This document shows, one piece after another, positions 52,511-63,121 of a DNA stretch of 64,000 nucleotides. Every line of letters begins with the position of its first letter. Position 1 is the first letter of the stretch. This DNA is from Cephalotus follicularis (lineage: Eukaryota > Streptophyta > Magnoliopsida > Oxalidales > Cephalotaceae). The notes below the pieces were generated by a model, which was given only the letters and a program-made list of their open reading frames with translations, searched no databases and was not told where the DNA came from. The translations under genes and the position numbers were made by a program. The DNA lies in the NCBI GenBank assembly GCA_001972305.1, contig BDDD01003333.1, forward strand, positions 62,001 to 126,000, in the 5' to 3' direction.

Positions 52511-53673
52511 AGAGAGTTGCAAACAAATGTATAGTGGTTCGGAAAACCGCCTACGTCCACTCCCCAAGGCCTCCCCTTGAGTATTTCACTATGTATGCCC
52601 CAATCCGGGCCTGAAACTCCAACCGAGCTTCAACGACTTTCGCTCCAACCAAGCGAATACAAGTTTGCTCAAACCGAGCAATACAAGAGATAACCTCTCT
52701 TGTTTATATGTAAATATAGTGTTTAAAGGATTTACAAATTCACAATGAATTTGTTTACAATTTGGGCTCAAAACTCACAAAGCTTTTGGTGATAGAAAAT
52801 GTAAAATTGTAAAGGCTTTGTAATTGTGTGGGATTGCTTTGATATGATCTCTTATGGTGTTTTGGATGCTTAGAAGTTAGCTTGATGTGCCTTGAATGTA
52901 TTTTCACTTTGATTGCAAGATCACTTGTGCAAAAGCTCCATTTTGGCTTATATGCTTGTGCTTCCAACGGATCTATTTTTTAAAGTTCTGTTACAATCCA
53001 GTCGGCTAGATTTCTTGGGCAGTCAGCTGGAATTGATGGCGCATTTTTCAAATATAGCCTTTGGTGAAGGACAGTCGGCTGCTTCCTCTGGGCAGTCGGC
53101 TGGTGGAGCCTGGCAGCCGGCTCGTGCTCTGTTCCAGTCGGCTGGTTGAGGTAAATTGGACTTTTGAAAACCTACTGCCAAATGTTGCACAATTGGTGAC
53201 AGCCGGCTGGAAATTTTGGCAGTCGACTGGTGACCCCTGGCAGTCGACTGGTGCCCTACTTCAGTTGGCTGGATGAGGTGTTATGAAGTTCCAAAAGCTA
53301 CTATCTGGATTTTTCACCCTTGGCAGTCGACTGGACCTCCTTGGCAATCGGTTGTCTTGTCCTGGCAGTCAACTGCTCCCCTGTGGCAGTCGGCTGGATG
53401 AAGTGTACCTGCAGTTCCTGGAGCTCCTTCAAGAACCATTCGACTACTCAACCATGGAAGTCGACTACTCAACCATGGCAGTCGGCTGCCCAACCTGGGC
53501 AGTCGGTTGGATTGCCCTGTATCTGCAAAAATAGCCTTTTGCACACTTTGGACATAAAATCAAGTGAGTATATGAAATTACAGTTCAGAGAATTATGCAT
53601 ACAAGTATTATATGTTTGTTAATCATCGAAATAACACATGTTAAGACAATTAACGGGGTGGCAAAGGCCAACA
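52511..53673 (-). repeat. D 5' LTR (1163 bp)
   Basis: On the minus strand it starts TGTTGGCCTTTGCCACC at 53673 and is collinear with 40999-44900 minus S1. It provides the empty S1 site. The CAGTCGGCTG array is at 53000-53515. Its TATA box reads CATATAAGC, one base changed from the other copy. The last 20-odd bases are missing at the gag junction. Confidence 0.9.
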
Positions 53674-54960
53674 TGAATTATTCAAACTTTTCTTAAACAT
53701 GGCATTCTTTTTATGAAAGCAAGTAAAAGATGTATGTCCATTTTTACCGCAATAATCACACAAAGTCTTTACAATTTTGTTTTTAATTTGAACCTTCCCA
53801 ACCTTTTCTTTTTCTAATCTTTCTTTCCTTTCAAAGAATGTTTGATAAAGCTTAACGTTATTCATCTCCTCATATCGTAGTCCGGCTTTATCAAAGACAC
53901 ACCTTTGCATGCCAAGAAGATCTTCAAGCTTCTCACTACTATTAGAAAACTTTGAGAAAGTTTTCTTTAATGCTTCTATTTCTTCCTTAAGATTTCTATT
54001 TTCCTTTTCTAGATATGCTACTTCATTCTCTAAAAGATCTACTTTAATTTCGTTCGAGTTTTCTTCTTTAGCTAAATTTATTGATTTAAGTTCATCGTTT
54101 TCATTTACTAATGACTTAACCTTTTTCTTTAATGATGCAATCATAGAACTATACTTTTCTACTATTAACACAAGTTCATCATATGTTACCTCATCGCTTT
54201 CTTCTTCTTCTTCTTCTTCTTCCTCTAAAGCCATCAAGGCTATTTGAGCCACTTCTTCATTTGAGTCTTCATCCGACCTAGACTAATCACTATCATCCCA
54301 TGTTGCGATCATGGCTTTCTTCTTCTTCTTTAGTAGGTCCTTCTTTTTGAGCCGAGGGAAATTGCTTTTGTAGTGCCCCGGTTTGTTGCATTCGTAGCAT
54401 ATGATCTCTTCCTTTTTGCTTGTCTCTCCCTTTTGGTGAACTTTCTTGTTTGGCTTTCCACCAAACTTCTTCTTGCTAGCTAGGAATTTTTTGAACTTTC
54501 GTGTAATAAGGGCTAGCTCTTCATCATCACCATCATCATCGTCCTCGGAATCTTCGATTTGGGATGATTTTAAAGCAACTATCTTCTTCTTCTTCTTTTC
54601 TTTTTCTTCATCATCATCCTTCTTTTGCATTGAGAGTTCATGAGTCATTAATGACCCAAGAAGATCTTCTAGTGGAAGGACATTGAGATTCTTCACTTCT
54701 TCAATTGCGGTGACCTTCGGCATCCAAGACCTTGGTAAGCACCTAAGAATTTTTCTCACCATTTCACTGTTAGAATACGTTTTATCTAAAGCTTGTAATG
54801 CATTAATGATATTTGTAAATCTAGAGAACATGGATTTAATATCTTCGTTCTCATTCATGGTGAACATTTCATATTCATGGACTAGCATACTAATCTTGGC
54901 TTCCTTAACTTGATTTGTCCCTTCATAGGTGACCTCAAGTCTATCCCACATTTCCTTGGC
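53674..54960 (-). pseudogene. gag: C gag
   Basis: On the minus strand, from the gap, it reads AKEMWDRLEVTYEGTNQVKE (UBN2 core), FSRFTNIINALQALDKTYSN, SWMPKVTAIEEVKNLN, then acidic/basic linkers and a knuckle with its last Cys changed to Phe (CYECNKPGHYKSNF). A TAG at about 54283 replaces Glu. The second half (54252-53680) is a long coiled coil (LEKENRNLKEEIEALKK) and an intact second knuckle CDYCGKNGHTSFTC. The N-terminus is in the gap, and the 3' end is cut by element D. It is clearly a relative of X gag. Confidence 0.88.
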
Positions 54961-55318
54961 NNNNNNNNNNNNNNNNNNNNNNNNNNNNNNNNNNNNNNNN
55001 NNNNNNNNNNNNNNNNNNNNNNNNNNNNNNNNNNNNNNNNNNNNNNNNNNNNNNNNNNNNNNNNNNNNNNNNNNNNNNNNNNNNNNNNNNNNNNNNNNNN
55101 NNNNNNNNNNNNNNNNNNNNNNNNNNNNNNNNNNNNNNNNNNNNNNNNNNNNNNNNNNNNNNNNNNNNNNNNNNNNNNNNNNNNNNNNNNNNNNNNNNNN
55201 NNNNNNNNNNNNNNNNNNNNNNNNNNNNNNNNNNNNNNNNNNNNNNNNNNNNNNNNNNNNNNNNNNNNNNNNNNNNNNNNNNNNNNNNNNNNNNNNNNNN
55301 NNNNNNNNNNNNNNNNNN
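54961..55318. other. Assembly gap (358 N)
   Basis: A run of N between the C gag core and the end of the C 5' LTR. The start of gag, the primer site and the LTR end should be here; the true length is unknown. Confidence 0.99.
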
Positions 55319-56357
55319 GCAAACAATAGCAAGTAAATAAACAATTTAAAGAGTGAGAGTTAGAGAGAGTGCAAACACGATTTTAGAGTGGTTCGGCGTA
55401 ACTCTTGCCTACGTCCACTTTTCCCAAGGATCTCCTTGAGTTTCCACTATTCTCTGAATAAAATTCCGGGTGCTATTCGGTACACCTTTGTGATTGAACT
55501 CAATCACTTACAACTCTCTTGGGTTCACTCCCCTATTACAATAAAAAATGGATAAAATAGTGCTTTGTTCTAAACCTCTCAAAAGGCTGGATTTTACAAG
55601 ATAAAATTGCTCAATTTAAATGAGAACAAATATGGGCTAAGATATATGATAGAAGCTTTTGAGATGAACTTGATTTTTGAGTACTTGTGGTACGTTCTCT
55701 TGAAAGATCTTGTTCTTTGATGTCACTTGTTGTTCTTGTTATTCTCTCTCTTCAAAACACCTTTGTATATATATGTTTTTGCCTCAGAGATCCGTTGGGT
55801 ATTGTCTTGAAAGTTGTTGCATAAAAAACGGCGCATTAAAACTCTGTCAGAATTCTTTTCAGCGCGCAAAGCGTCGACTGTCTCCTTCAAAGCGTCGACG
55901 CTTATGTGACCGTTAGGTATTTTAATTTGAATTTGTCGAGTCAAAGCGCAGGCGTTCTGGGTGTAGGAGTCGACCGTTGCCACAAAGCGCAGACAGTTAG
56001 ATCAAAGCGTCGCCGCTTGTGCCAAATTGAATTCCTCCTAAGTCACTGGTTTAATCAGCAGACTCCGTGTGTCAAAGCGCAGACGCTTTGCATTAAAGCG
56101 CGGACGCTTAAATTTAGGCGTCGACGGTTTGAGCATTTGTTCTACTCCTCAAAGCACTTCAACGGTAGACGCTTTGTTCATTGTCTTGACTATTGCACAA
56201 AGCGCTGACGCTTTATTTCTGTGCGTCGACGGTTTGCCCTGTTTCTGCAGTTTTTCGTGCTGTTTTGCGCTTTTCACGTTTTTCTTGCACACAAATAAAC
56301 TTGGTTAAACACAAATATGTTATCATCAAAACTAGGATTGAGACATAAATGTCAACA
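55319..56357 (-). repeat. C 5' LTR
   Basis: On the minus strand it starts TGTTGACATTTATGTC at 56357 and matches 36016-37081 with only scattered differences. It holds the array of GCGTCGACGC-type sites at 55860-56235 and the TATA box at about 55765-55775. The end is lost in the gap. Confidence 0.92.
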
Positions 56358-56362
56358 CTAAT
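56358..56362. repeat. Target site duplication of C (right)
   Basis: CTAAT, identical to 35992-35996. Confidence 0.9.
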
Positions 56363-56437
56363 ATTTTCCCTAAACCTTTAGATGAAAATATTTTTTCAAA
56401 GTTTAGAAGAGAACTAGGTTTATGTGAGTTTCATTGA
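56358..56437 (+). pseudogene. pol: X RNase H, C-terminal end
   Basis: The frame reads NIFPKPLDENIFSKFRREL and ends with TGA at 56435-56437. It completes the RNase H interrupted at 35996. The family motif is DIFTKPLD, so the D and T positions have changed to N and P. Confidence 0.88.
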
Positions 56438-56524
56438 ATGTTTATTTGTTTTCAATTTAGTGTTTTGTTTGCTTGATTGGTTGTTTGTTTGAATTTTATT
56501 GTTTTTTTTATTATTGTTCTATTT

Positions 56525-56795
56525 CTGTCAAAACACATCGACTTCTTTTCAATCACATTGATGTAGTTTTTGTAAAACACGTCGATCTCTTTATAAAACG
56601 TCTATGTTCTTTAGTTTTTGTAAAAACATGTCGATCTCTTTAAAAACACGTCAATGTTTTTCAAAACGCGTCGTTTTATTTTATTTCACATCGATGCTTT
56701 TCATTAAGTATTTTTAAGAACACATCAACGCTTTTAAATCACGTCGATGTCTTTCTATCTTTCATCGACTTATTCATAAAAACACATCGACTTCA
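56525..56795. promoter_or_regulatory. X internal palindrome array upstream of the accessory ORF
   Basis: About ten sites: ACACATCGACTTC, CACATTGATGT, CACGTCGATC, ACATGTCGATC, CACGTCAATG, CACATCGATGC, CACGTCGATGTC, TTCATCGACTT and ACACATCGACTTC. They lie between the pol stop and the accessory ATG and are of the same type as the X LTR array. Confidence 0.85.
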
Positions 56796-56991
56796 TTTCT
56801 ACATTCATTTTACAACTCTGGACGATTTCTCTGCAATTTTTTTCTGTTCTAATTTTTTTTTTAATCTTTCTAGTTTTTAAAACATCTTCTACTCCTCCTG
56901 CTCTCTTCATCTGAGTCAGGTATCTGTCCTCCAATCTCTTATTTCTTTCAGCTTTAACCTTTTGTGTTGTGCTCTCCATCTGTTTGACAAA

Positions 56992-57880
56992 ATGACTAAG
57001 TCAAAACGTGCTGGTAAAAAGAGGGCTACTAGTTCTTCCAAGCAAGAAAAACTTGCTTCAAATGAAAGCTTAATATTCAGGAACCTTCTCCCGATCCTGC
57101 TATTGAATCGGATTCTGAATTCGAGGAAATCATTCCACTCCATAATGTTGTCTTTGGTTATAAAAGGGTAATGGGTGGTAGAAATATTGATTTATCTTTT
57201 TGTTCAAATGAGTTTGCCTTCGTTTCATGGCTTGACAATTTACATCTTCTTCCTCTTGTGCAAATTCAAGATTTGTTCTATGTTAAGCTTGTTAAAGAGT
57301 TTTATATGAATTTACGAATTGTCTCTAGTCCTAATGAAGATTTCGCCCTATCTTCCACTGTTAAAGGTCAAAGAATCTTTCTAGATGCTAGGATTCTTGC
57401 CTCAATCCTTCATATTCCTCACACCGGCTTGTATATTTTTTAATACAAGAAGTGGCCAAAAGTTTAGGATTTCCACCCAAATGACATTTTATCAGTTCTC
57501 TACCCAAATGATCCAAACATTCATCCCAATATGGCTTTGTGCACCAACAAACTATCTGTTAATCAATGCCTTTTACACAATCTTATTGTTCACCAGTTAC
57601 TTCCTACCGGTGATGGATATGCAAAACTCACTAGGATGCAAGCATTCCTAATGTGGTGTATCATTTCCAAAATCAAGTTTTGTTATCCATTGCTTATGCT
57701 TCACACAATGGTCCGTACTTTTACTTAAAAGAAATATGTCCTTCCTTTTGGTTGCATATTAACCAAAATCTTTCGTTACCATGAAGTTCAACTTGAAGGG
57801 GAGATTCGAACGAAATTGAAAAAGGAAGATACATCCAACAAAATCACACTTAATCGCAAGGGCTAGAAGAAGCGGGAAGG
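56992..57880 (+). pseudogene. X 3' accessory ORF, 5' part
   Basis: The ATG at 56992 begins MTKSKRAGKKRATSSSKQEK, a basic start like those in C and D. After a frameshift near 57075 the globular part follows at 57171-57440 (GRNIDLSFCSNEFAFVSWLD, FYVKLVKEFYMNLRIVSS, GQRIFLDARILASILHIP). A stop at 57441 and another frame lead to 57531-57725 (VNQCLLHNLIVHQLLPTGDGYAKLTRMQAFLMW). Solo LTR S2 then interrupts it. It is the sense-oriented 3' gene of X; function unknown. Confidence 0.77.
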
Positions 57881-57885
57881 GAATT
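57881..57885. repeat. Target site duplication of S2 (left)
   Basis: GAATT, repeated at 60730-60734. Confidence 0.93.
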
Positions 57886-60729
57886 TGTAACACCCCCGAG
57901 CTGTGGGAGTCGCTACAGGTGCTTATGACAAAACTTAACATAACTAAACATACTAGAAAAGTTCATCTTTATTAAATACGTGATGGTTTAAAGCATATCC
58001 AATAACATACTGAAACTGATCATAAACTGAAACTTATTCATAATCCAAAAGTCATAAATTAAAATTAACATATTGTTTATTAAACGGGTCCCACTATGAC
58101 CACATAAACACAAAGGGATCAGCTCCTAGATGATCCTCAGACATAAGGGAGTCACACTCATCACACATTGCCCCGTCGCTCTTGATAACCTGCCGCATGG
58201 AAACAAAAACGCGGCTGAGCAAACCTCAGTACGAATATAGAATGTAAAACAGTAAACGGTATTTTAAATCAAGAAGATTTCAAAAGTACTTTAAAGCAAA
58301 AATCTTAAGCAATAAATAGTTTAAACATACTTTGTAAATGCCCACGGCAAAACATGTAAACCAAGTTCATAACTTTGAAACCATAAAGTATACCTTTCCA
58401 AAACATAGGTTCCATAACTGAGCACCAAAACCCATAACATATCAGAAACACACAGTAGCGAGGGATTCGCGACATCCACATTGCCAAAAGAATTGCAGTG
58501 TACGGCACTACACATACAATTCCCATATCATAACATATCCCAAACATATAAATAGGATCGATCCATACGCCTCTATCACAAATCCTATCCAAGGATATCC
58601 CAAAGAGACGCCCTAAATTAATCACACCGTTACGGAAAGTCTCATGCCCCTGTGCCAGGCCCACAGCATGCCTATGGTACCCCCATAGGTGGTTATAAAA
58701 GCTCAGTATTTCACCATTTCAAAACTTGATTTCATCAAATCAATTTAAAATACATAGAAAGGTTTCCCAACATAATCATAAATCGTTATCAAACGATATA
58801 GTTTCACATAACGTATACTTTCATAATCAAAAGGGAACTCTTTTATTTTCACAATAAAGAGACATATCACGGCTGAATTCATAAAGTCAGAAATATTCGT
58901 TTTCACAAAATATCAAACTGACTTCATTTGAGGCATGCAAAATATACTTAGTTCATAAAGCCAAATAAAACATATCATAAAACTGAATTCATTTCAAATA
59001 ATTCACATGTCCGAAACTGATTTTATTTCGCTAAAATCGAAGATAGTATCAAAGAGCATAATATCCGTATATCTCATTAAAATAAAACAGATTCAATTCA
59101 GATAAAACCGAATGATAACTAAACAAAGAATCTGTATTTTATTCTCAAAACATAACTGAATTTGTACTCTAATAAAATCAGTAAGAGTGTATCAAGGAAC
59201 GAAGATCCGTACCTTATGCGATCACAGACTAACTTACGAATATCCGGTAAACTTAATTTGCCTCACGTAGCACAATAATCTATACAACATAAGAATGTTC
59301 AAATAAGGGTCCAAAATTCATTTTGGGCATAAAACAGAATCATAATGATGTTTAAAAACAGACCCGGATTCATCGGAAGAGTAAACGGATGAAAACAGAA
59401 AGTTACAGGACAAACCAGCCGACTGTTTCAGGGATCCAGTCGACTGATCAAGGGGTGGAAATCGACTACACAATAGGGCCAGTCGACTTACACAACCAGG
59501 ACTGCAGGCAGTCGACTGAATCAGGGGTCCAACCGACTACACAACAGAAAACAGTCGACTATTGCACAAGACAGCCGACTACTCAAACTAAACAGCCGAC
59601 TGTTCATATGGGCAGTCGACTGTTCTGGGTGACAGAACAGCAGTTTTGTGCAGTTTTGTGCAATCTAGTTGCCAAAACTCGGATTTTTCAACACCAGAAG
59701 ATTACCAACATGAAAAACAACTTTGTATGGCATATAAAACGATGTTATAACACTGAATTCGACAGAGACCTATTGACAGAAAAATATTTAAGAGTGACAA
59801 GAACTTACACCATAATATACCAATGCATAACCCAATTATGTCCACTTATCACTATTACATGCATCAAAACCAGATTATATAACACTCCCTAGGTGTCTAC
59901 AGGTTGTTACAAACACAGGATTTATTTGACAGGAAAACAAGAAGGCAGAAATTAAGACAAATCCTTCTCTAGCAACCTATACATGCTAAAACAATTTTTA
60001 GATAAATTAACAGCATAACCATCACAATTAAGCAACAACTAACCTGGAATGGCGACACCAACTGAAGAAGAACACAGCTGTTCGACGGAATCAAAGGAGA
60101 GGAATATACATTCAAAGTTTTGACAGTGCCATAAAAATAACAATAACACAATTTCTGAATTGAACCTTTGATGAAACTAACCTTATTAATGGAGTAAGAA
60201 AACACAGAAATCACAGCCCCTAAGACACAGCAGGTTCGGCAGCAACAAAGCACAAGAAGAGATAGTCGACTCAATGGCATTGTCTCACATAAATAGAAAA
60301 AGGCAACCAAAACGGGAAAGAATAGCAAAAAGGAAAACCAATCTGCTAGATAAGGAATATAGGCAGATTTCTAGGGAGAGAAGAAGGAAAGAGGGAGAAG
60401 ATTATGGGAGGGAAATAATGAGAGGAGAGAGTGACGGGAGAGATAAGGGAGAGAGAGAGAAAGAGATTAGAAGATTTTTAGAAATAAAAGAGATGGTAAT
60501 TTTTAATTAATTTGTTTTAAAAAGTTTATAATTATGCATTTTATAAAATTTGTTTGTAATAATAATATGACTAAACTTTACCAACAAAAAATATTAATAC
60601 TAACAAGCCCAAAACCAAGGCTGGTATCATTCAGCCCAAAAACATAAACCCAACATAAGACAGACAAATACTTAAACAAAACAAATCAAAGCCCGTGAGA
60701 AAATACGTACAGGTAAGCAGAGTATTACA
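57886..60729 (-). repeat. Solo LTR S2 (gypsy-type, 2844 bp)
   Basis: On the minus strand it starts TGTAATACTCTGCTTACC (60729) and ends GGGGGTGTTACA (57886), with GAATT on both sides and no internal region. CAGTCGACTG-type sites cluster at 59400-59640, and one more lies near 60270. A GA-rich stretch is at 60370-60470. The minus-strand reading TTGCTCAGCCGCG (58208-58220) resembles gypsy LTR motifs and sets the orientation. Frames inside it show no family features. Confidence 0.9.
59400..59640. promoter_or_regulatory. S2 palindrome block (CAGTCGACTG type)
   Basis: About ten sites: CAGCCGACTG, CCAGTCGACTG, AATCGACTAC, GCCAGTCGACTT, GGCAGTCGACTG, CAACCGACTAC, ACAGTCGACTAT, CAGCCGACTAC, CAGCCGACTG and GCAGTCGACTG. 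Confidence 0.83.
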
Positions 60730-60734
60730 GAATT
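60730..60734. repeat. Target site duplication of S2 (right)
   Basis: GAATT, identical to 57881-57885. Confidence 0.93.
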
Positions 60735-61156
60735 GGACTTACTATCCAAAAAGCGATCAAAGTCAGAGAATCAACAGAGAGGAACAAGAAGAAATCCCTC
60801 CATGGGAAAGTCACGAAGCTGCTCAAGAAGTTGCTCCTTCTCGCTCTGGCTCTCGCTCTCATACTCGTGGTTCTTCCTCTACTTTCGAGTACGATCGTTG
60901 TGTTGATTTTATGAGTACTCACTTTGATGCTCTGAACATTCGATTCGATTCTTTGGAAGCATCAATCGATGGAAAGTTTAATTCTATCAATTCTCGATTT
61001 GATCAGTTGGAAAAAGAACACAAGGTGATCCGTACGGAATTTGAGACGATTGAAGACACGGTTTATTATGACTTAGAGGTCACCAAGAGACGTCTCAAAC
61101 GTCTAGAACGAAAGCTTTCTAAGACCAAAACGATTGATAAATGCGAAGAAACCTAA
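60735..61156 (+). pseudogene. X 3' accessory ORF, C-terminal part (coiled coil)
   Basis: After S2 the frame reads REEQEEIPPWESHEAAQEVA, a Ser/Arg-rich segment (SRSGSRSHTRGSSS), then a long heptad helix (FDALNIRFDSLEASIDGKF, INSRFDQLEKEHKVIRTEF, TKRRLKRLERKLSKTK) and a stop at 61154-61156. C and D accessory proteins also end in an acidic linker plus helix. The basic C-terminus and the coiled coil would suit a dimer that meets nucleic acid, but that is inference. The upstream Met at 60695 is in S2. Confidence 0.75.
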
Positions 61157-61608
61157 CCTGCTCATGATTATGACTCTCCGCATAATTCTGAATCTTGAAT
61201 GTGTTGTGTGATGTAATTTGAACAGTTTATGTTTTGTAATTTGAACAAGTGTTATGGTGTGTACTAAACAAAGTGTAATTTGAACAAGTGTTATGGTATG
61301 TTGTGTGATGTTATTGATATTTTGTTAAGTTTATGTTTTGTAATCCTAATGTTATTATGATGTTTTTCTATCTTTTTTTAAAACCTTGAATCTTGATGTT
61401 ATACTGTGTTATATCCCTCTCTTCTTAAGGGGGAGCTTACTTTTTCATTTGTCTTTTTGATGCTATCCAAAAAAGGGAGAGATAGCTTAAAAAATGAAAT
61501 TTTTGTAAGGTTAAGTAAGTTTTTCAATCTTATTTTTACTTTCAATACTTATCCTTCATTTTTATACTTTTATGCGCAAATTTTTGTCATCATCAAAAAG
61601 GGGGAGAT
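61157..61608 (+). promoter_or_regulatory. X 3' untranslated spacer and polypurine tract
   Basis: AAAAAGGGGGAGAT (61595-61608) directly precedes the 3' LTR. Another AAGGGGGAGC run is at 61428-61437. Repeats of GTAATTTGAACAAGTG (61200-61300) are the only other structure. No gene is seen. Confidence 0.85.
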
Positions 61609-62983
61609 TGTTGGCATTGTAGTCTCAATCCTAGTTTTGATGATAACATATTTGCTTTTAACAAGTTTAGTTTATATGCAAGATACTTGAAATCTCTCAA
61701 AAGGAAAAAAGTTAATTCTTACACAAAAGACATCGACGCATTTTAAAGAATACATCGACGTCTTTAAAGCAGAAGGAGTTACAGGCCGTTTTTAACCAAA
61801 GACATCGATACCTTTATGAAAAGACATCGACGTCCTTAGCGCAGAAAGTTATAGGCTGTTTTTCACCAAAGACATGGATCTGTTTTCTGAGAAGACATTG
61901 ACGTCTTTAACACAAAAAGGGAATTGGACTTTTCAACTCAAAACAGTTCTTACATAAAAGACATCGACGCATTTTAAAGAATACATTGACGTCTTTAAAG
62001 CACCAGGAGTTACAGGCCGTTTTTCACCAAAGACATCGATCCCTTTATGAGAAGACATCGACGTCCTTAGCACTGAAAGTTACAGGCTATTTTTCACCAA
62101 ACACATCGATCTATCTCTGAGAAGGCATCGACTTTTCAACTCAAAGACATCGATGTGTTTTAAAAAACATCGATGTGTTTATGCCCAAAAGTTACAGTTC
62201 ATTTTTGAAGAAAAGCATCGATCCGATTCTATGAAGATATCAACGTCCAACTAAAAGACATCGATCCCGTAATAAGGACATCGATGTGTTTTTCATAACA
62301 TCTATTTTTTCAGAAAAGACATCGATCCTTTACAAAGACATTGATGTGTTGCTCATATCTTCAAAGTCTGGCGACAACTCCAGAAAAGACATCGACGCCC
62401 ATTATAGACATCGACGTATTTCCACAAAAATTATGCCCTGGATGCTCGCAACGGCTAGTTAACTGATGAAGACATCGACGCTTATAAAAGACATCGACAG
62501 CTTTGCTCCAACGGCTACATAACAAAGTTTACAGCAAATCATCAGATTCTCAAATCTCAACCTCCATGATTTAAGCAACAGATACATGGATTTTTTTTGG
62601 CTATATAAAGGAAGATCCAAGCCTTCAGAATACACCAAGAAACAAAGAATTCTAGCCTGTTACATTCTACAAAGTCCAAAGTGCTCTTAGCTTCAAAGCT
62701 TTATTTTTTGAGTTCTTTCTGTAATTCTCTCTTGTGTTCTTCATTGTAAGCCAAATCAAACCTGTTGAGAGGTTATATTGTAAACACTTTTCAAACACTT
62801 GTAAAAAAGGAGAGTGAATCCTCTAAAGGTGTTAAGGTAAAGGTCTTGAGGTCAAGGTCTAGTGATTGAGATCAATCACAAAATTGTGAGGTGTAACGAA
62901 TTGCTTCCTTAATCAATTCGAACTAGTGGAAACTCAAGGAGCTCCCTTGGGAAAAGTGGACGTAGGCAAGAGTTAGCCGAATT
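61609..62983 (+). repeat. X 3' LTR (about 1.4 kb)
   Basis: Starts TGTTGGCATTGTAGTC and has the palindrome array (61725-62500) and the TATA box CTATATAAAGG (62601-62611). It matches the 5' LTR, but the array is longer because about 240 bases (61700-61940) are repeated at 61941-62100. LTR-like sequence can be followed to GAGTTAGCCGAA (about 62983). The next 138 bases to 63121 are A/T-rich, unassigned and precede the right AAGGTT. Confidence 0.87.
61725..62500. promoter_or_regulatory. X U3 palindrome array, 3' copy
   Basis: More than 20 AAAGACATCGATCC, GACATCGACGTC and GACATCGATGTG sites, ending about 100 bases before the TATA box. Confidence 0.87.
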
Positions 62984-63121
62984 TATTTTTATAATACAAA
63001 GAAGAAACGATGTGTTCATCTTTCGTTTGGAGATAATGTATATGTTAGATATTTTATATGTTATATGGAGTAAGGAGAAAAAAAAAAATTGTATATTGCA
63101 AGATCTTTTGTTATTATCTCA

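Larger units (their letters stand above)
40999..53673 (-). mobile_element. Element D: Ty1/copia, SIRE-like, inside C
   Basis: On the minus strand the order is 5' LTR (52511-53673), truncated gag, protease, integrase, RT and RNase H (part duplicated in tandem), accessory ORF, polypurine tract and 3' LTR (40999-44900, holding S1). Its right flank is gag of C and its left flank is RT of C, so it lies within C. No matching target duplication is visible, and C lacks its protease and integrase at this place. Confidence 0.86.
35997..56357 (-). mobile_element. Element C: Ty1/copia, SIRE-like, antisense inside X
   Basis: On the minus strand, C has a 5' LTR (55319-56357), gag (54960-53674), RT and RNase H (40985-39251), an accessory ORF, a polypurine tract and a 3' LTR (to 35997). 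The target duplication is CTAAT on both sides. Protease and integrase are missing between gag and RT, where D lies. C is related to X but has different LTR palindromes. Confidence 0.88.
30248..63121 (+). mobile_element. Element X: Ty1/copia, SIRE-like, host of C and S2
   Basis: X has a 5' LTR, gag, protease, integrase, RT and RNase H in copia order, a 3' accessory ORF, a polypurine tract and a 3' LTR. The integrase-before-RT order and the extra 3' ORF fit the SIRE/Maximus lineage. AAGGTT lies at 30242-30247 and again at 63121-63126, in agreement with a 5-6 bp target duplication. The internal region is interrupted at 35997-56357 (C) and 57886-60729 (S2). All genes are broken. Confidence 0.88.

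Noticed and set aside
60274..60510. Lys/Arg/Glu-rich open frame near the S2 edge
   Set aside because: It is a translation of a purine-rich LTR stretch, not a protein family.
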